Source: Glandiceps talaboti (taxonomy: Eukaryota > Hemichordata > Enteropneusta > Spengelidae). From it: 64,000 bases of DNA. The position numbers and the translations under genes are program-made. Under the pieces are notes generated by a model. That model was not told the origin of the DNA. It was given only the letters and a program-made list of their open reading frames with translations, and did no database searches. Shown piece by piece: positions 52,001 through 62,649 of this stretch (position 1 is the stretch's first letter; each line of letters starts with the position of its first letter). The stretch spans positions 2,866,922 to 2,930,921 of the forward strand of contig NC_135563.1 of assembly GCF_964340395.1 (NCBI RefSeq), read 5' to 3'.

Positions 52001-55000
52001 ACATGTAGTAGGCGATGATTTGAACAAGTACGCGATGACTGGGTTGCTTTCGAAATTTCCTTCATAATTTCTCATAAAATATTGTCTCATTGAGAGAAAA
52101 TCCTCCTCTGACAATTCGAAGAGTTCACTATCAGTATCACAGCGGACTACAACTCAACGCTCGTAGACGAACAAAATTTGGACGCGTGCCAGCAGTGCAT
52201 TATCGTAGCAGCAGTGCATTATCACTCGTTTTAGACGCGCTAGTTCGATGTCTAGACCAATCAGATCCCTCGATTTCCACCATCAATATACTGGTATAAT
52301 ATAATAGCTATTATGCAGATTCTCTCAACATCTCTTGTATTAGTGTTGGCAACTGACAATAGCATATTGGTGAGGTTGGTATTAATTCTTTAAATATCTT
52401 TGTAAATCAAATCTAACAGTGCATGTGCTCTCTAATGTTATATATGATAGTTTTGTTGTGGGTCAAAATGATAGAAATTTGGTTTTCTTGTGAGTCACTC
52501 ACATAGTATGGTTGGGGGTTACCTCAGTAACTGATTACTACTGTTTGACAGTAACGTGTCTAATTGACTTAGAGGGTGCACTAACTACATGTATCATCTC
52601 AATATGTTCCCCTGAGGTAGAAATTTAATTCCTGTTTTTATTGTTTGATTGTTACAGTTGAAAGAAGCACTGGAAATGCTTGAGGTGAGAATGTTGAAGA
52701 CAGACAAAGTACAGCCAACTGAATTCAATTATGATGTTTTGATTGGTGGTTGTGGTCGTGCTGGATATACAAAGAAAGCATTCAAACTTTTCAATGATGT
52801 AAGTTATGTGAAAGTTTGACTTATTCTAGGTGTGTGCTCTGAAATATTCTTTTTAGACAAGACAAGACAAGACAAGACAAGACAGTATGTTACTGAGTCT
52901 CATAAAGGGTGACCTGTCAAATAGAGATAATAGGGAAATAACTATGATACATTTGTAGGTATATGGCACTGGCAGTAACTACATGTAGAAGTTAGCGTGA
53001 AGCGTTACAAACACTGGTCAGAAATATGTAATTTGAAATATGAAAATTCCAATATGTCTAAATACAATGTAGATCATGTCTTTGAAAATGTGAAATCAAA
53101 ATTCAAAATAGCTATTCTAGCCTCTTTACTGTAGAGTTAAGAGCACAGAATGTCTAGTCCATGGTTTGCCACAGACTGTCAAACACTGGTACATGTAGTT
53201 AAACCTCGTTAGTACAACTCACTTATTACGAAAACCCAGTTACAACGAACACTAGTCAAAGGTACCAACCTCATGCCATTGTTGGTTTTTGTTTTGTTTT
53301 AAATCTCATGCCATTGTTTGCTATGTAGATCACAATGTTTACAAACTCACTATATTGAAAACCCCTTTACAACGAACTGATTTTCGATCAGAGAACAATG
53401 GGTTTCGAGATCTACAACGAACACGCTACAAAAGGATGAAACTTCACTGACAACAATAACATGGCTCTTTACTGTGTGAAATTTAAGCAGGATTTTGATT
53501 TCATTTGTAAACAAAGGCTTAGATCTCCCACTACTGTATGTACATAGAATGGAGTTGTTAGGTGATTAACACCACATAGTCACACATACACAATTTTCTT
53601 ATACATGTATCTACTGCTTTTACATTTTGTAAAATATACAATGGGCCACTAAACTGGTCTCAGATCTGCCACTGACAAAATGGCAACAACTGGTGTAACA
53701 AAGTGTTGTGCTGTAGCTTAGATTGCAAACATCAAATGATCAAAGTGATGGAGTCTGGTTTAAGTTTTGGTGATGTCTGTCAAAAATTTGATGTCAAACT
53801 CAATACCCTGTCTACTATCCTGGAGAAGAAAGCTGACATTCTGAAGCTGTACAAACACAACAAAATTGAACCAAGTTGTAAGCATTTCTGTTTCTCTACA
53901 GTAGATGATATCAAATATACATAGTGAGTACAGGTTACAATTAGCAAAGTAATGTATACCTCGGTGAATAGTGCCCCAGTGTCAATAAGGAAGACTTAGT
54001 ACAGATATAACAAACTGAATTCCATAGTTCCAAGCTAAGTGTATTAACAAAGTGTAACTGTATTTGCCATATACCGAATATATGGTATCTGCACTCTGTC
54101 TGAAATTGCTACAAATTTGGCTTTAAGAATATCAATCAAAGTTTTAGCAAAATAGGTATTTCAAAATTGGGATTAATTTGAATAATAGAGTCAACATAAC
54201 GTTTGAATGCAACATCTTGTGGAATGTTCCTATTGCAGATGAAGAGAAGAGGACTGATGCCATCTGATGTTACCTACACTGCTCTTATCAATGCATGTGC
54301 AGAGTCACCTTGGCCAACGACAGATGGCTTGACAAGACTGACCAGACTGACAGAGTTATTACAAGCCAAGTCTATCAAACTGAATGAAATCAGTTACCGA
54401 GCCTTGATAAAGGCATACACACAATGTGGAGATATTCTTCTGGCTTTCAATGCATTTGATGAAATGCTAGCTGCTGGTTACACTTATGTCGTTGATAGCT
54501 TTAATGTTTTATTGATGGCCTGTATTGGTGAGAAAGAAGCTGGATTCAGAATGGCTATACAGGTAATTATTACAACACACAAGCCAAGTTATCATCTTTG
54601 AAGTTTAAACTGAAAAAATGGAAGTAGAATGGACCCGTATGTTGTATGTTGTATGTTGTATGAAATAGAATGGACCTGTATGTTGTATGTTGTATGAATT
54701 AGAATGGACCTGTATGTTGTATGTTGTATGAATTAGAATGGACCTGTATGTTGTATGTTGTATGAATTAGAATGGACCTGTATGTTGTATGTTGTATGAA
54801 TTAAAATGGACCTGTATGTTGTATGTTGTATGAATTAGAATGGACCTGTATGTTGTATGTTGTATGAATTAAAATGGACCCGTATGTTGTATGTTGTATG
54901 TTGTATGAATTAGAATGGACCTGTATGTTGTATGTTGTATGAATTAAAATGGACCTGTATGTTGTATGTTGTATGAATTAGAATGGACCTGTATGTTGTA

Positions 55001-56993
55001 TGTTGTATGAATTAAAATGGACCCGTATGTTGTATGTTGTATGTTGTATGAATTAGAATGGACCTGTATGTTGTATGTTGTATGAATTAGAATGGACCTG
55101 TATGTTGTATGTTGTATGAATTAAAATGGACCTGTATGTTGTATGTTGTATGAATTAGAATGGACCTGTATGTTGTATGTTGTATGAATTAAAATGGACC
55201 CGTATGTTGTATGTTGTATGTTGTATGAAATAGAATGGACCTGTATGTTGTATGTTGTATGAATTAGAATGGACCTGTATGTTGTATGTTGTATGAATTA
55301 GAATGGACCTGTATGTTGTATGTTGTATGAATTAGAATGGACCTGTATGTTGTATGTTGTATGAATTAAAATGGACCTGTATGTTGTATGTTGTATGAAT
55401 TAGAATGGACCTGTATGTTGTATGTTGTATGAATTAAAATGGACCCGTATGTTGTATGTTGTATGTTGTATGAATTAAAATGGACCTGTATGTTGTATGT
55501 TGTATGAAGTAGAATGGACCTGTATGTTGTATGTTGTATGAATTAGAATGGACCCGTATGTTGTATGTTGTATGTTGTATGAATTAGAATGGACCTGTAT
55601 GTTGTATGTTGTATGAATTAAAATGGACCTGTATGTTGTATGTTGTATGAATTAGAATGGACCTGTATGTTGTATGAATTAGAATGGACCTGTATGTTGT
55701 ATGTTGTAAGAATTAGAATGGACCTGTATGTTGTATGAATTAGAATGGACCTGTATGTTGTATGTTGTATGAATTAGAATGGACCTGTATGTTGTATGTT
55801 GTATGAATTAGAATGGACCTGTATGTTGTATGTTGTATGAATTAGAATGGACCTGTATGTTGTATGAATTAGAATGGACCTGTATGTTGTATGTTGTAAG
55901 AATTAGAATGGACCTGTATGTTGTATGAATTAGAATGGACCTGTATGTTGTATGTTGTATGAATTAGAATGGACCTGTATGTTGTATGAATTAGAATGGA
56001 CCTGTATGTTGTATGCTGTATGAATTAGAATGGACCTGTATGTTGTATGTTGTATGAATTAGAATGGACCTGTATGTTGTATGAAATAGAATGGACCTGT
56101 ATGGTGTATGTTGTATGAAGTAGAATGGAACTGTATATTGTATGTCTTTCAATGATAATTTGAAAAACACCACACTTTTTGTTTTACCTGTTGCGTAGGT
56201 GTGGCGTCAGATGTTGGCTAGGAATATCCAACCAACCACAAATACCTACAACCTTCTTCTTAGGGCTGCAAGGGACTGTGGGATAGGAGATGTAGAAACA
56301 GCCAATCAGATTCTTCTTAAGAGTCCTCCAATCACAGGAGATGAAAGAAGGAAAGGCAAGGTCAAGGTCATTTCTTCTAGAAATTCCAAGAAATCTAAGC
56401 CAACTTTGCGTAGTGATGAAGGAAATGAGGAGATTGGTGATGTTGCCACGACTACAAATGATATGGTTACACTAAAACCCATTGATATTATTGATGATGA
56501 AAATCCCAGACCATCTGACAATAATAAGAAACTGTGGTGGCAACACAAAGATGCTGCCATGGATACAACTGATGTTGCTCTGTATGGACGTAGTGACGGC
56601 AATTTGGTAGGAATTACAGTTCCATTTGGTTTACCAAACTTGTTGGATCTCACCCCAAAGTTGAACAATGTTGAAACTTTGAATGAGTGTACTAGTGCAG
56701 ACACAAGACTTGCATTAATTGGTGGTGTTTGCGGAGTCATTGAAAGGATGAAACAACACAATGCAAAACCAAACATCAAAACTTATACTATATTGCTGGA
56801 CAGTGTTCCCATGACTTTAAAAGCAGAGATAGAATTGATGGTTGCCATGGATACAGAGGGGGTTGTAGGAGATATTAGTTTTTACAATGCGATAATTAGG
56901 AGGAGAAGCAAGAGGAATGATCTAAAATCAGCTAAGGTAAGACATTTTTACCTTCCGTAAGGAAAGTCTTAATATAGTGATGAAGTCTGTGTA

Positions 56994-57077
<84 letters not shown>

Positions 57078-60000
57078 ACCATTTCCGAAAAATCAGCTGC
57101 ATTAATTCAAACGAAATTTCATAGACATGTTCAGCAGGGTAATGGCCAGAACTGATTAGGTTTTGGTAATAATCCGGTGAATATTAATGACCAATTTGAG
57201 TAATTAATCGATCGAACGAGGATAAAGTTGGCATCAGATTCAGATTCAAATTCAGGTAGCGTTATCTTATGAACGTTATATTGAGCGTCAGATGGCCTCA
57301 GATCCGAAGACACCCAACGGACTCAAACCTGAAGTAATACCGTTGAGACTACAGGGAAGGATTCTGCTTCACTGCCGTCGAGTGTATTCGGATCTGAGGC
57401 TATCTGATGCTCAATATGACGCTACCTGAATCTGAATCTGACACCAAGTTTATACTCATGCTCTACATAGCTCTACACTGAGAAAGACTCTGTTTTCAGG
57501 GGTTTCGTATGTGCCAACCTTATTTTGTGTTTCCCTTGCAGTGATTGGGAAGTCAACGCACCCCGCGCCATAGTCGCATTTAATTGAAAATTGGCTAATT
57601 GAAATCGCCTTCTTGGCGCCCACAAAAGCGCATTGTGGCTAACAATGAAATTTAGACACTTCAGTGCTGGAGTGCCGATTCGGTAGAGGCGAAGTACGGA
57701 AGTACATTGTAAACCCAACTCACGTCAGCTGTTTGAAATGATGCCCCCACACGTCGTCTTTTGCAAAGCAAATCTGAATACTTATACTGTTTCATGTCCC
57801 TCTATCCATGTTTGACTATTTGAATACACGATACACGCGTGACCATTCCCCGGGTATAGTGAAACAGATCCAACCAATACGATTCAAGATATTCAAATTA
57901 GTATGCCCTTTGATGACCTCGCCTGACCGTCACTGCGTTCATCATGCATGAGAAAAGACGCCAACTCCTTGAATGAATGTTACGATCAATGATTATGATC
58001 ACCGATGTTTTAGAATAAATACTTGAAGCATAAATTTATCAACACAATTACTAATCTTGTAGGTAACAACTCAAATCGCTACCACAGAAAACTACCGTCG
58101 CGATGTCCACTTTTCCGTGTCAGGCTTACAACGGTTGCATGGCTTCATACGGTACGGACTTTACGGTTCACGACTTGAACATGCTTCCCTACTGTACAAA
58201 CAATAACAAGCAGAAATATTACTTTACTTATTTATGTATTTAATTTTCATGTGACAACATAAGAACACTTTTACTTTCGTACCCCTATAGGCCCTATCAG
58301 AAATAACGAATGTTGCCAATTCTACCTCACCATTCATTCCGTAGTAACTCGTTACTATGCTATAAAGTCTCATTTTTTTTTTGATTTTACGTACTACTCG
58401 ATGGTTACTTCATTTTAACTATTTCGCTTTATTGTTGGATCATGAATGCTAACTTGGGCCCATTAGAATTTCTGAATGGCCCATTGAAATTGAAAATGGC
58501 CCATTCATTTTTGCTGGAATGGGGCCATTGTCACATTGGTGTTTTGAGATTTCCCAATCACTGCCCTTGGATCTGCACTCAGCATTGGCTGGACAAAAAA
58601 GAAGACCAAGGCAGGGTATTTATATTAAACTTGATTCAAACTCACCAGAAAACAATTTTTTTTCTTGGCCTTAAAATAGGTTTACAATGAACGTGGAGTT
58701 CACAAACAGGTGAAATATTTATCATCGTTTCAATTTCGTCAAATATGGACTTATCGTTTTCAAATTTCATACACTAATGCGCAGATGAATAAAGAGAAAT
58801 CGTGTCTTTTTAGATTTTCGATTAGAAGTTTAGGAAGTATTATATTGACCTCGAACCGTCTCCTTTTTACCGTGTTCTTTTCCGATTTCTCTCGATAACA
58901 AACTACCGCTGTTTGTTGCAAGGCTTGTACATAATCATTTATCTAGCTCTGTATCTCAGGATATAAATACACTGTGTGACTCTCACATATTTATCAAGTG
59001 TAATAATCTATAATTTATACCCAAATGTGTGTGGTCAAAATATGGAAAATAGACCAAGCTTCGCCTAGCCTACGAAGAAAATTTCGCGACAATGTATCAA
59101 TAATGGTGACCTATACATTAACCTCTATATAATTAGTGTACAGTGAGGGCGTGCCACTCAACAAAATCTTGAGTAGTGATTAAATGAATGTGTAAACTCG
59201 TGGTGGGACAGAAGGAAGTTCAACACGCAAATGCCATATCCCGGGTGTGTAGGGGATCACGAAAGCCGAGTGAAGTCGAGGATGGCAAGCTTTCCTGTGC
59301 TGAGAATAGGAGGCGTGGTGGGCATTTCAACAACATTTTTGACAACTAACTTTCATTGGGACTTGACGAATCACAGATATAGAGCTAAATTTCTTGCATA
59401 AATCATGAAATTCCATACCGATGGCATTCACTTTAAATCTGGTCTTATTTCCGCTTTTCACTTGGATGTATATCCCGAAGTCTTCAAGAAAGTCTTGTAT
59501 CAACTGTAGTACAAATAGTTATCACACAGTTTTAAACTCTAAGCTGCAACCCAAACATTTTCAAAAATAAAGCTCAGCCAAACAGATTGTGTAGTTCTGA
59601 TTACCCAACCCTGCCAACCTTTCTTCTGCAAACCACAACTTCTTTGTTTAGTTTTTAGCACAACCTCAGTGGTCTGAGGCATAACTGAACTGATAAGGTT
59701 CAGTAGTGCTATAGGCATGGCAAAGTGTCTGTCTGTCTGTCTGTCTGCCTATCTGGATGGATGGATGGCTGGATGGATGGATGTGTGTGTCTGTGTCTGT
59801 GTCTGTGTCTCTCTGTGTTTGTTTGTGTGTGTCTGTGTGTGTCTGTGTTTGTCTATGTGAACAACTTAAAGTCAAAAACCGGCAAAATGATTGTCATGAT
59901 ATTTGGTGGGTGTATTACCTTGGGTGTCTAGTTGGGAAATTGTTCAAATCAAAATGATCTTAACATCGGTGTGATTTGGGTCAAAAATGTGATTTTTGGT

Positions 60001-61286
60001 CAAAAAAACTTAAACTTAAAAACTACTGGGTAGATCGATCTGAAATTTGGTGGGAACATTCTTAGGGGTGTTTTGTTCATGACATGATGATTCCATCAGT
60101 GATATGCAAATAAGGACTAAAAAAAGTATCTTTTTTGGTCAAAATCATTTAATTCCAAAACTACTGAGCAGATTGGGCTGAAATTTGATGGGGATGCATC
60201 TGGGGGTGTATAGATGAAGAAGTATTAAGCATATAATGATCTCATGATTCATATGCAAATTAGGTGTAAAAGTGTGAATTTTGGTCAAAAACTTATATCT
60301 CAAAAAGTACTTGGTCAATGAGACTGAAACTTGGTGAGATGTTATTCTGCAGAGTTCCTTCAAAATATTTTGACACAATTGCCCTGGCAACCATGACCAC
60401 ACCCATAGCAACAACCAAATGGCAGTATATTTTGGTCAAATAACAATATCATCTGGTAGGCAAGTGAGTAAACATTCAAAAATTGTATGCAAATGCCCCG
60501 AGCAACCATGACCACCCCAAGAGTAACAACCAATCGTTGGTGTATTTCTCAAAGATAACAACATGGATTCTTAGACAAGTGAACAAACATTCAAAAAGTG
60601 TATTACTATGCAAATATGCCTAACAACAAGACCATGCCTATGGCAAGTCAACTGATCACATATATTGTAAAGATAACAACAGGGATTAATAGACATATAA
60701 GCAAGTGAATAAACATTCAAAAATTGTATGTAAATGTGCCTAGCAACAAGACCATGCCCATAGCAACAGCCAAATGATCACGTATATTACAAAAGATAAC
60801 ATCAGAGATTCATAGAAAAGTGAATGAACATTCAAAAAATGTTTGCAATATGTCTAGCAACATGACCACGCCCATAGCAACAGTCCAATGATCATGTATA
60901 TTGCAAATATAACAACAGGGTTCGATAGGCAATTAAAAACTACAGTTGTGCTGCAACGTCATTGGGGCTATTTTTTTTTTTAATTTCTTAAAGATTACAT
61001 GAATATAATACAGCAATAGAGATCTTTAGATATGTTCTAATGCCTTTACCCTAACACAAACAACCATTACCAAATCATACCCATTTTAAAGGTACATAAC
61101 TGAAGCTACACAACTTTGGTTGTTGCCATGCTAACATGCATATTGATATACAAAATGTATTTCTTGTAGATGATTGTGCCTGTAATTACTAGTAAGGGCC
61201 TGTATCCAGATCTCAGGACTTATGTCAACTTGGCCTGTGCCTGCTTTAGGAAGGAAGATGGCCTGCAGTTACTGAGAGAAGTCAAG
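39041..61286 (+). CDS. PTCD1: PTCD1, mitochondrial pentatricopeptide repeat protein, 3' partial
   Basis: Six plus-strand exons, 39041-40057, 42262-42384, 52658-52798, 54239-54562, 56199-56936 and 61170-61286, give 820 codons with every junction in phase 0. The basic N-terminus ([17 protein letters not shown]) suits a mitochondrial presequence. Family landmarks in order are FGTLS in exon 1, [11 protein letters not shown] (known PTCD1 WRGRRNTP box), then PPR helices [68 protein letters not shown] and [20 protein letters not shown]. Human PTCD1 is about 700 aa; this one is longer mainly through an expanded N-terminal region with a triplicated segment. The C-terminal ~100 residues and stop were not found before 64000. 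Family role: RNA binding in mitochondria, affecting leucine tRNAs and 16S rRNA maturation. Every intron is repeat-filled. Confidence 0.93.
39566..39997 (+). repeat. PTCD1: In-frame tandem triplication inside PTCD1 (47-48 aa units)
   Basis: Three copies start at 39566, 39707 and 39851, i.e. periods of 141 and 144 nt. Each reads DK(H/N)INSNTPKxYQxK, SANYQNSYR(E/D)T and a TEDDDV acidic end. The third differs most. The segment is predicted disordered from composition. Confidence 0.95.
40420..41375. repeat. 24-bp minisatellite with 37-bp longer variants
   Basis: The right half is about 16 perfect units of TATGGAAACAACATAGAGAA plus TGTG. The left half uses a longer unit adding TGGTAACTTAG. The 24-bp unit reads YGNNIENV in one frame, an artefact. 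PTCD1 intron 1. Confidence 0.95.
42262..42384 (+). CDS. PTCD1: PTCD1 exon 2
   Basis: Acceptor aaatgtacag, donor GTACTC. Forty-one codons with acidic [17 protein letters not shown] then [29 protein letters not shown] is the PTCD1 signature before the PPR array. Confidence 0.95.
42412..43505. repeat. 36-40-bp minisatellite, about 28 copies
   Basis: Units contain GTTTACAATAATCAAC and TGTGGAGTTATTCTTGTATA, with alternating ACTGTGG and TTTATGTGG or TTAATGTGG variants. Starts about 25 bp after PTCD1 exon 2. Confidence 0.95.
43512..43591. repeat. Nested hairpin at the left border of the 21-bp satellite
   Basis: Outer arms TTTTCTTCATTCAGCC (43512-43527) and GGCTGAATGAAGAAAA (43576-43591) are perfect complements. 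Inner arms TATTCATGAC (43540-43549) and GTCATGAATA (43560-43569) are also perfect. Confidence 0.92.
43697..51190. repeat. About 7.5-kb satellite array of a 21-bp unit with higher-order structure
   Basis: Roughly 350 head-to-tail units, each with the palindrome TGTCATGACA followed by TAGAYGTGCAT. A minority of units are shortened (TGACAGATGTG; GTGCAGTCATGAC). Because 21 is divisible by 3, long frames are open on both strands (HCHDIDV on plus, MHVYVMT or CHDNAHL on minus). These are not genes: no splice context, no start logic, all frames equally open. A 2,239-bp block is duplicated in tandem (43911-46149 and 46150 to about 48390), and a ~512-bp sub-period is visible at its left. Lies wholly in PTCD1 intron 2. 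Confidence 0.97.
51246..51405. mobile_element. Foldback hairpin element next to the satellite
   Basis: 51246-51315 and 51335-51405 are imperfect reverse complements sharing GGTTTTGACCAGTGAAC, GGTATACCA and ATAAACCA blocks, with a loop of about 20 nt. It begins about 55 bp after the satellite ends and overlaps the left end of the next element. Confidence 0.85.
51395..52308. mobile_element. 914-bp DNA element with 27-bp TIRs
   Basis: 51395-51421 (GCTATTATATTATACTAGTA...) matches the reverse complement of 52282-52308 at 26 of 27 positions. The interior is richer in CpG than flanking DNA and carries a minus-strand ORF (52114-51908, extendable upstream as [18 protein letters not shown]) of unknown family. 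Possibly a non-autonomous or decayed transposon. In PTCD1 intron 2. Confidence 0.75.
52658..52798 (+). CDS. PTCD1: PTCD1 exon 3 (first PPR units)
   Basis: Acceptor tgattgttacag, donor GTAAGT. Forty-seven codons: [45 protein letters not shown]. Clear PPR helix pair. Confidence 0.96.
53197..53930 (+). pseudogene. Decayed pogo/Tigger-like DNA transposon fragment
   Basis: The left part has GTTAAACCTCGTTAGTACAA and several TACAACGAAC words, resembling Tigger-type ends (AACCTCGTTATAACGAA). The frame 53703-53924 encodes [20 protein letters not shown] and [16 protein letters not shown], matching the CENP-B/Tigger N-terminal helix-turn-helix. The DDE catalytic domain is absent. In PTCD1 intron 3. Confidence 0.7.
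54239..54562 (+). CDS. PTCD1: PTCD1 exon 4 (PPR array)
   Basis: Acceptor cctattgcag, donor GTAATT. 108 codons: [74 protein letters not shown] and G-FR-A-Q are PTCD1-specific landmarks. Confidence 0.96.
54635..56140. repeat. About 34-bp minisatellite filling PTCD1 intron 4
   Basis: Units are GAATTAGAATGGACCTGTAT plus two or three TGTATGT steps. A variant with GGACCCG and an extra TGTATGT recurs irregularly. The array occupies about 92% of the 1.64-kb intron, starting about 70 bp after exon 4 and ending about 60 bp before exon 5. Confidence 0.96.
56199..56936 (+). CDS. PTCD1: PTCD1 exon 5 (PPR array and linker)
   Basis: Acceptor ctgttgcgtag, donor GTAAGA. 246 codons: [31 protein letters not shown], a polar linker with basic [11 protein letters not shown] and acidic DIIDDENPR stretches, then [40 protein letters not shown] and [20 protein letters not shown]. 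The LALIGG and FYN-I-R-KS elements match PTCD1. Confidence 0.96.
56995..57077. repeat. (GT)n microsatellite, about 40 units
   Basis: Perfect GT run of about 80 bp, 58 bp downstream of the exon 5 donor. Confidence 0.97.
57224..57451. mobile_element. Foldback element / imperfect long inverted repeat
   Basis: 57224-57313 and 57382-57451 are reverse complements with a few indels, sharing CAGATTCAGATTCA, TCAGGTAGCGT, ATATTGAGC and CCTCAGATCCGAA. The 68-nt loop contains its own CAACGG/CCGTTG stem. In PTCD1 intron 5. Confidence 0.85.
57480..58240. other. CpG-containing unique patch in PTCD1 intron 5
   Basis: More CpGs than neighbouring intron (ACCCCGCGCCATAGTCGC, TTGGCGCCCAC, ACACGTCGTC). A minus-strand ORF of 81 codons (57718-57473) has no recognised domain. 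Could be an old element, a cryptic promoter or a regulatory site; I cannot tell. Confidence 0.3.
58241..59715. other. Unremarkable part of PTCD1 intron 5
   Basis: AT-rich, apparently single-copy. No exon, RNA gene or element recognised. Confidence 0.5.
59720..59865. repeat. (CTGT)n(GATG)n(GTGTCT)n compound microsatellite
   Basis: Short runs of CTGT, GGAT and GTGTCT in PTCD1 intron 5. It forms the left edge of a longer repeated region. Confidence 0.9.
59866..60950. repeat. Degenerate 120-150-bp tandem/dispersed repeats
   Basis: The left part repeats AAAACTACTGGGTAGAT..GAAATTTGGTGGG with TTTTGGTCAAAA at about 120-150-bp spacing (60010, 60150, 60300). The right part repeats AACATTCAAAAA, TGCAAATG, CATGACCACGCCCATAGCAA and GATAACAACAGGGATT at about 120 bp (60470-60920). 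Looks like a decayed dispersed-repeat family. Confidence 0.7.
61170..61286 (+). CDS. PTCD1: PTCD1 exon 6 (last visible exon)
   Basis: Acceptor atttcttgtag, donor GTATGT, phase 0. Thirty-nine codons: [39 protein letters not shown]. Matches the PTCD1 segment before its last PPR units. Confidence 0.95.
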
Positions 61287-61719
61287 GTATGTTATATGTG
61301 TTCTATCTCATTACTGTATACACTTAGGCACTTGTTGACTGGCTGTGAGGACAATGTCATACAATGTACGTCTGTTTCCTTGAGAGACTACCATCACAGA
61401 CTCTTTCTGGAGGGCAGAGCCCAAGCCAAACAATCTGTGTTGGGTTGACACAGGCCTGAATGAAACTGAGCACAATCAGTCAATACATGTTTTGTAACAC
61501 ACCACATCAATTCCCACATTGTATGCTGTACATGTACACTGCAGGATTACCATATGACAACAGTCAATGTAGTTCGGAAACAACACAGGAATCTGTAAAA
61601 GTTTACTGCTTTAATAATTACCAATATTGTTCATTCCAAGTCCTCTCTGATACAAGAGTGGCAAAGTCTGTCTTCACAAAATTATAAAAGCCGTGAAGTT
61701 TATATGCTAGTGTCTAGTT

Positions 61720-62524
61720 AGTCCCCGCCGGATGAAGTCCGGGACGGGGACTTATGGATTGGGTTCCGTCTGTCCGTGCGTGCGTGCGTGCGTCCGTCCG
61801 TCCGTCTGTCTGTCCGCAGCTGTTTCTTGGAGATGCCTAGACCGATTTTTTTCAAACTTGGTACAGGGGCAACATACAATGGCATACATATGCACGTCAA
61901 TTTGTTTCATGATACGATCCAATATGGCCGCCTGGCAGCCATTTTGTTTGCAAATTTTCCTTGTCTAAAGCCATAACTCATTCATGCTTGAACAGATCTC
62001 ATTCAAAGTTGGTATTAGGACAGTGTTCTATGACATACATGTGCACATTCATTGTTGTCATGATACGATCCAATATGGCCGCCTAGCAGCCATTTTGTTT
62101 GCAAATTTTCCATGTCCAAAGCCATAACTCGGACATGCTTGAACAGATCTCATTCAAAGTTGGTATTAGGACAGTGTTCTATGACATACATGTGCATATC
62201 CATTTTCATCGTGATACGATTCAATATGGCCGCCTGGCAGCCATTTTGTTTGCGATTTTTCTATGTCCGAAGCCACAACTCAGACATGCTTGAACAGATC
62301 TCATTCAAAGTTGGTATTAGGACAGTGTTCTATGACATACATGTGCATATCCATTTTCGTCGTGATACAATCCCCCATACCCGACCCATCCTTTATTGTT
62401 GTAGGCATGTTCCATGTCCAACAAGCAGACACAACATATCTAAGTCTGTTTGATTTAGGTTCACAAGTGTTGTTGCGTGATCAGAGTAGTGATAATTCCT
62501 CAAAGCCCAATCATAGCGGGGACT
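61720..62524. mobile_element. Dispersed element with short TIRs and an internal 151-bp tandem repeat
   Basis: Ends AGTCCCCGC (61720-61728) and GCGGGGACT (62516-62524). A GC-rich hairpin (CCCCG...CGGGG) lies at 61723-61750. Inside, a 151-bp unit containing AATATGGCCGCCTGGCAGCC and GAACAGATCTCATTCAAAGT occurs about three to four times (starts near 61921, 62072, 62223). No transposase. Confidence 0.7.
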
Positions 62525-62649
62525 ATGTCATTCTCAATGACTTGTTTATTAGCAGAAGGTGACACCATATTTGTTTGTTGTGAAAACATGTACACATGTG
62601 TATATGACATCATCAGTTATCCATTTTTGGTCCATCATGAAAATTGTTG

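Noticed and set aside
56306-56779. 157-codon minus-strand ORF
   Set aside because: Antisense shadow of PTCD1 exon 5.
57473-57718. 81-codon minus-strand ORF as a possible embedded gene
   Set aside because: No known domain, no splice partners seen; kept only as part of the CpG-containing patch.
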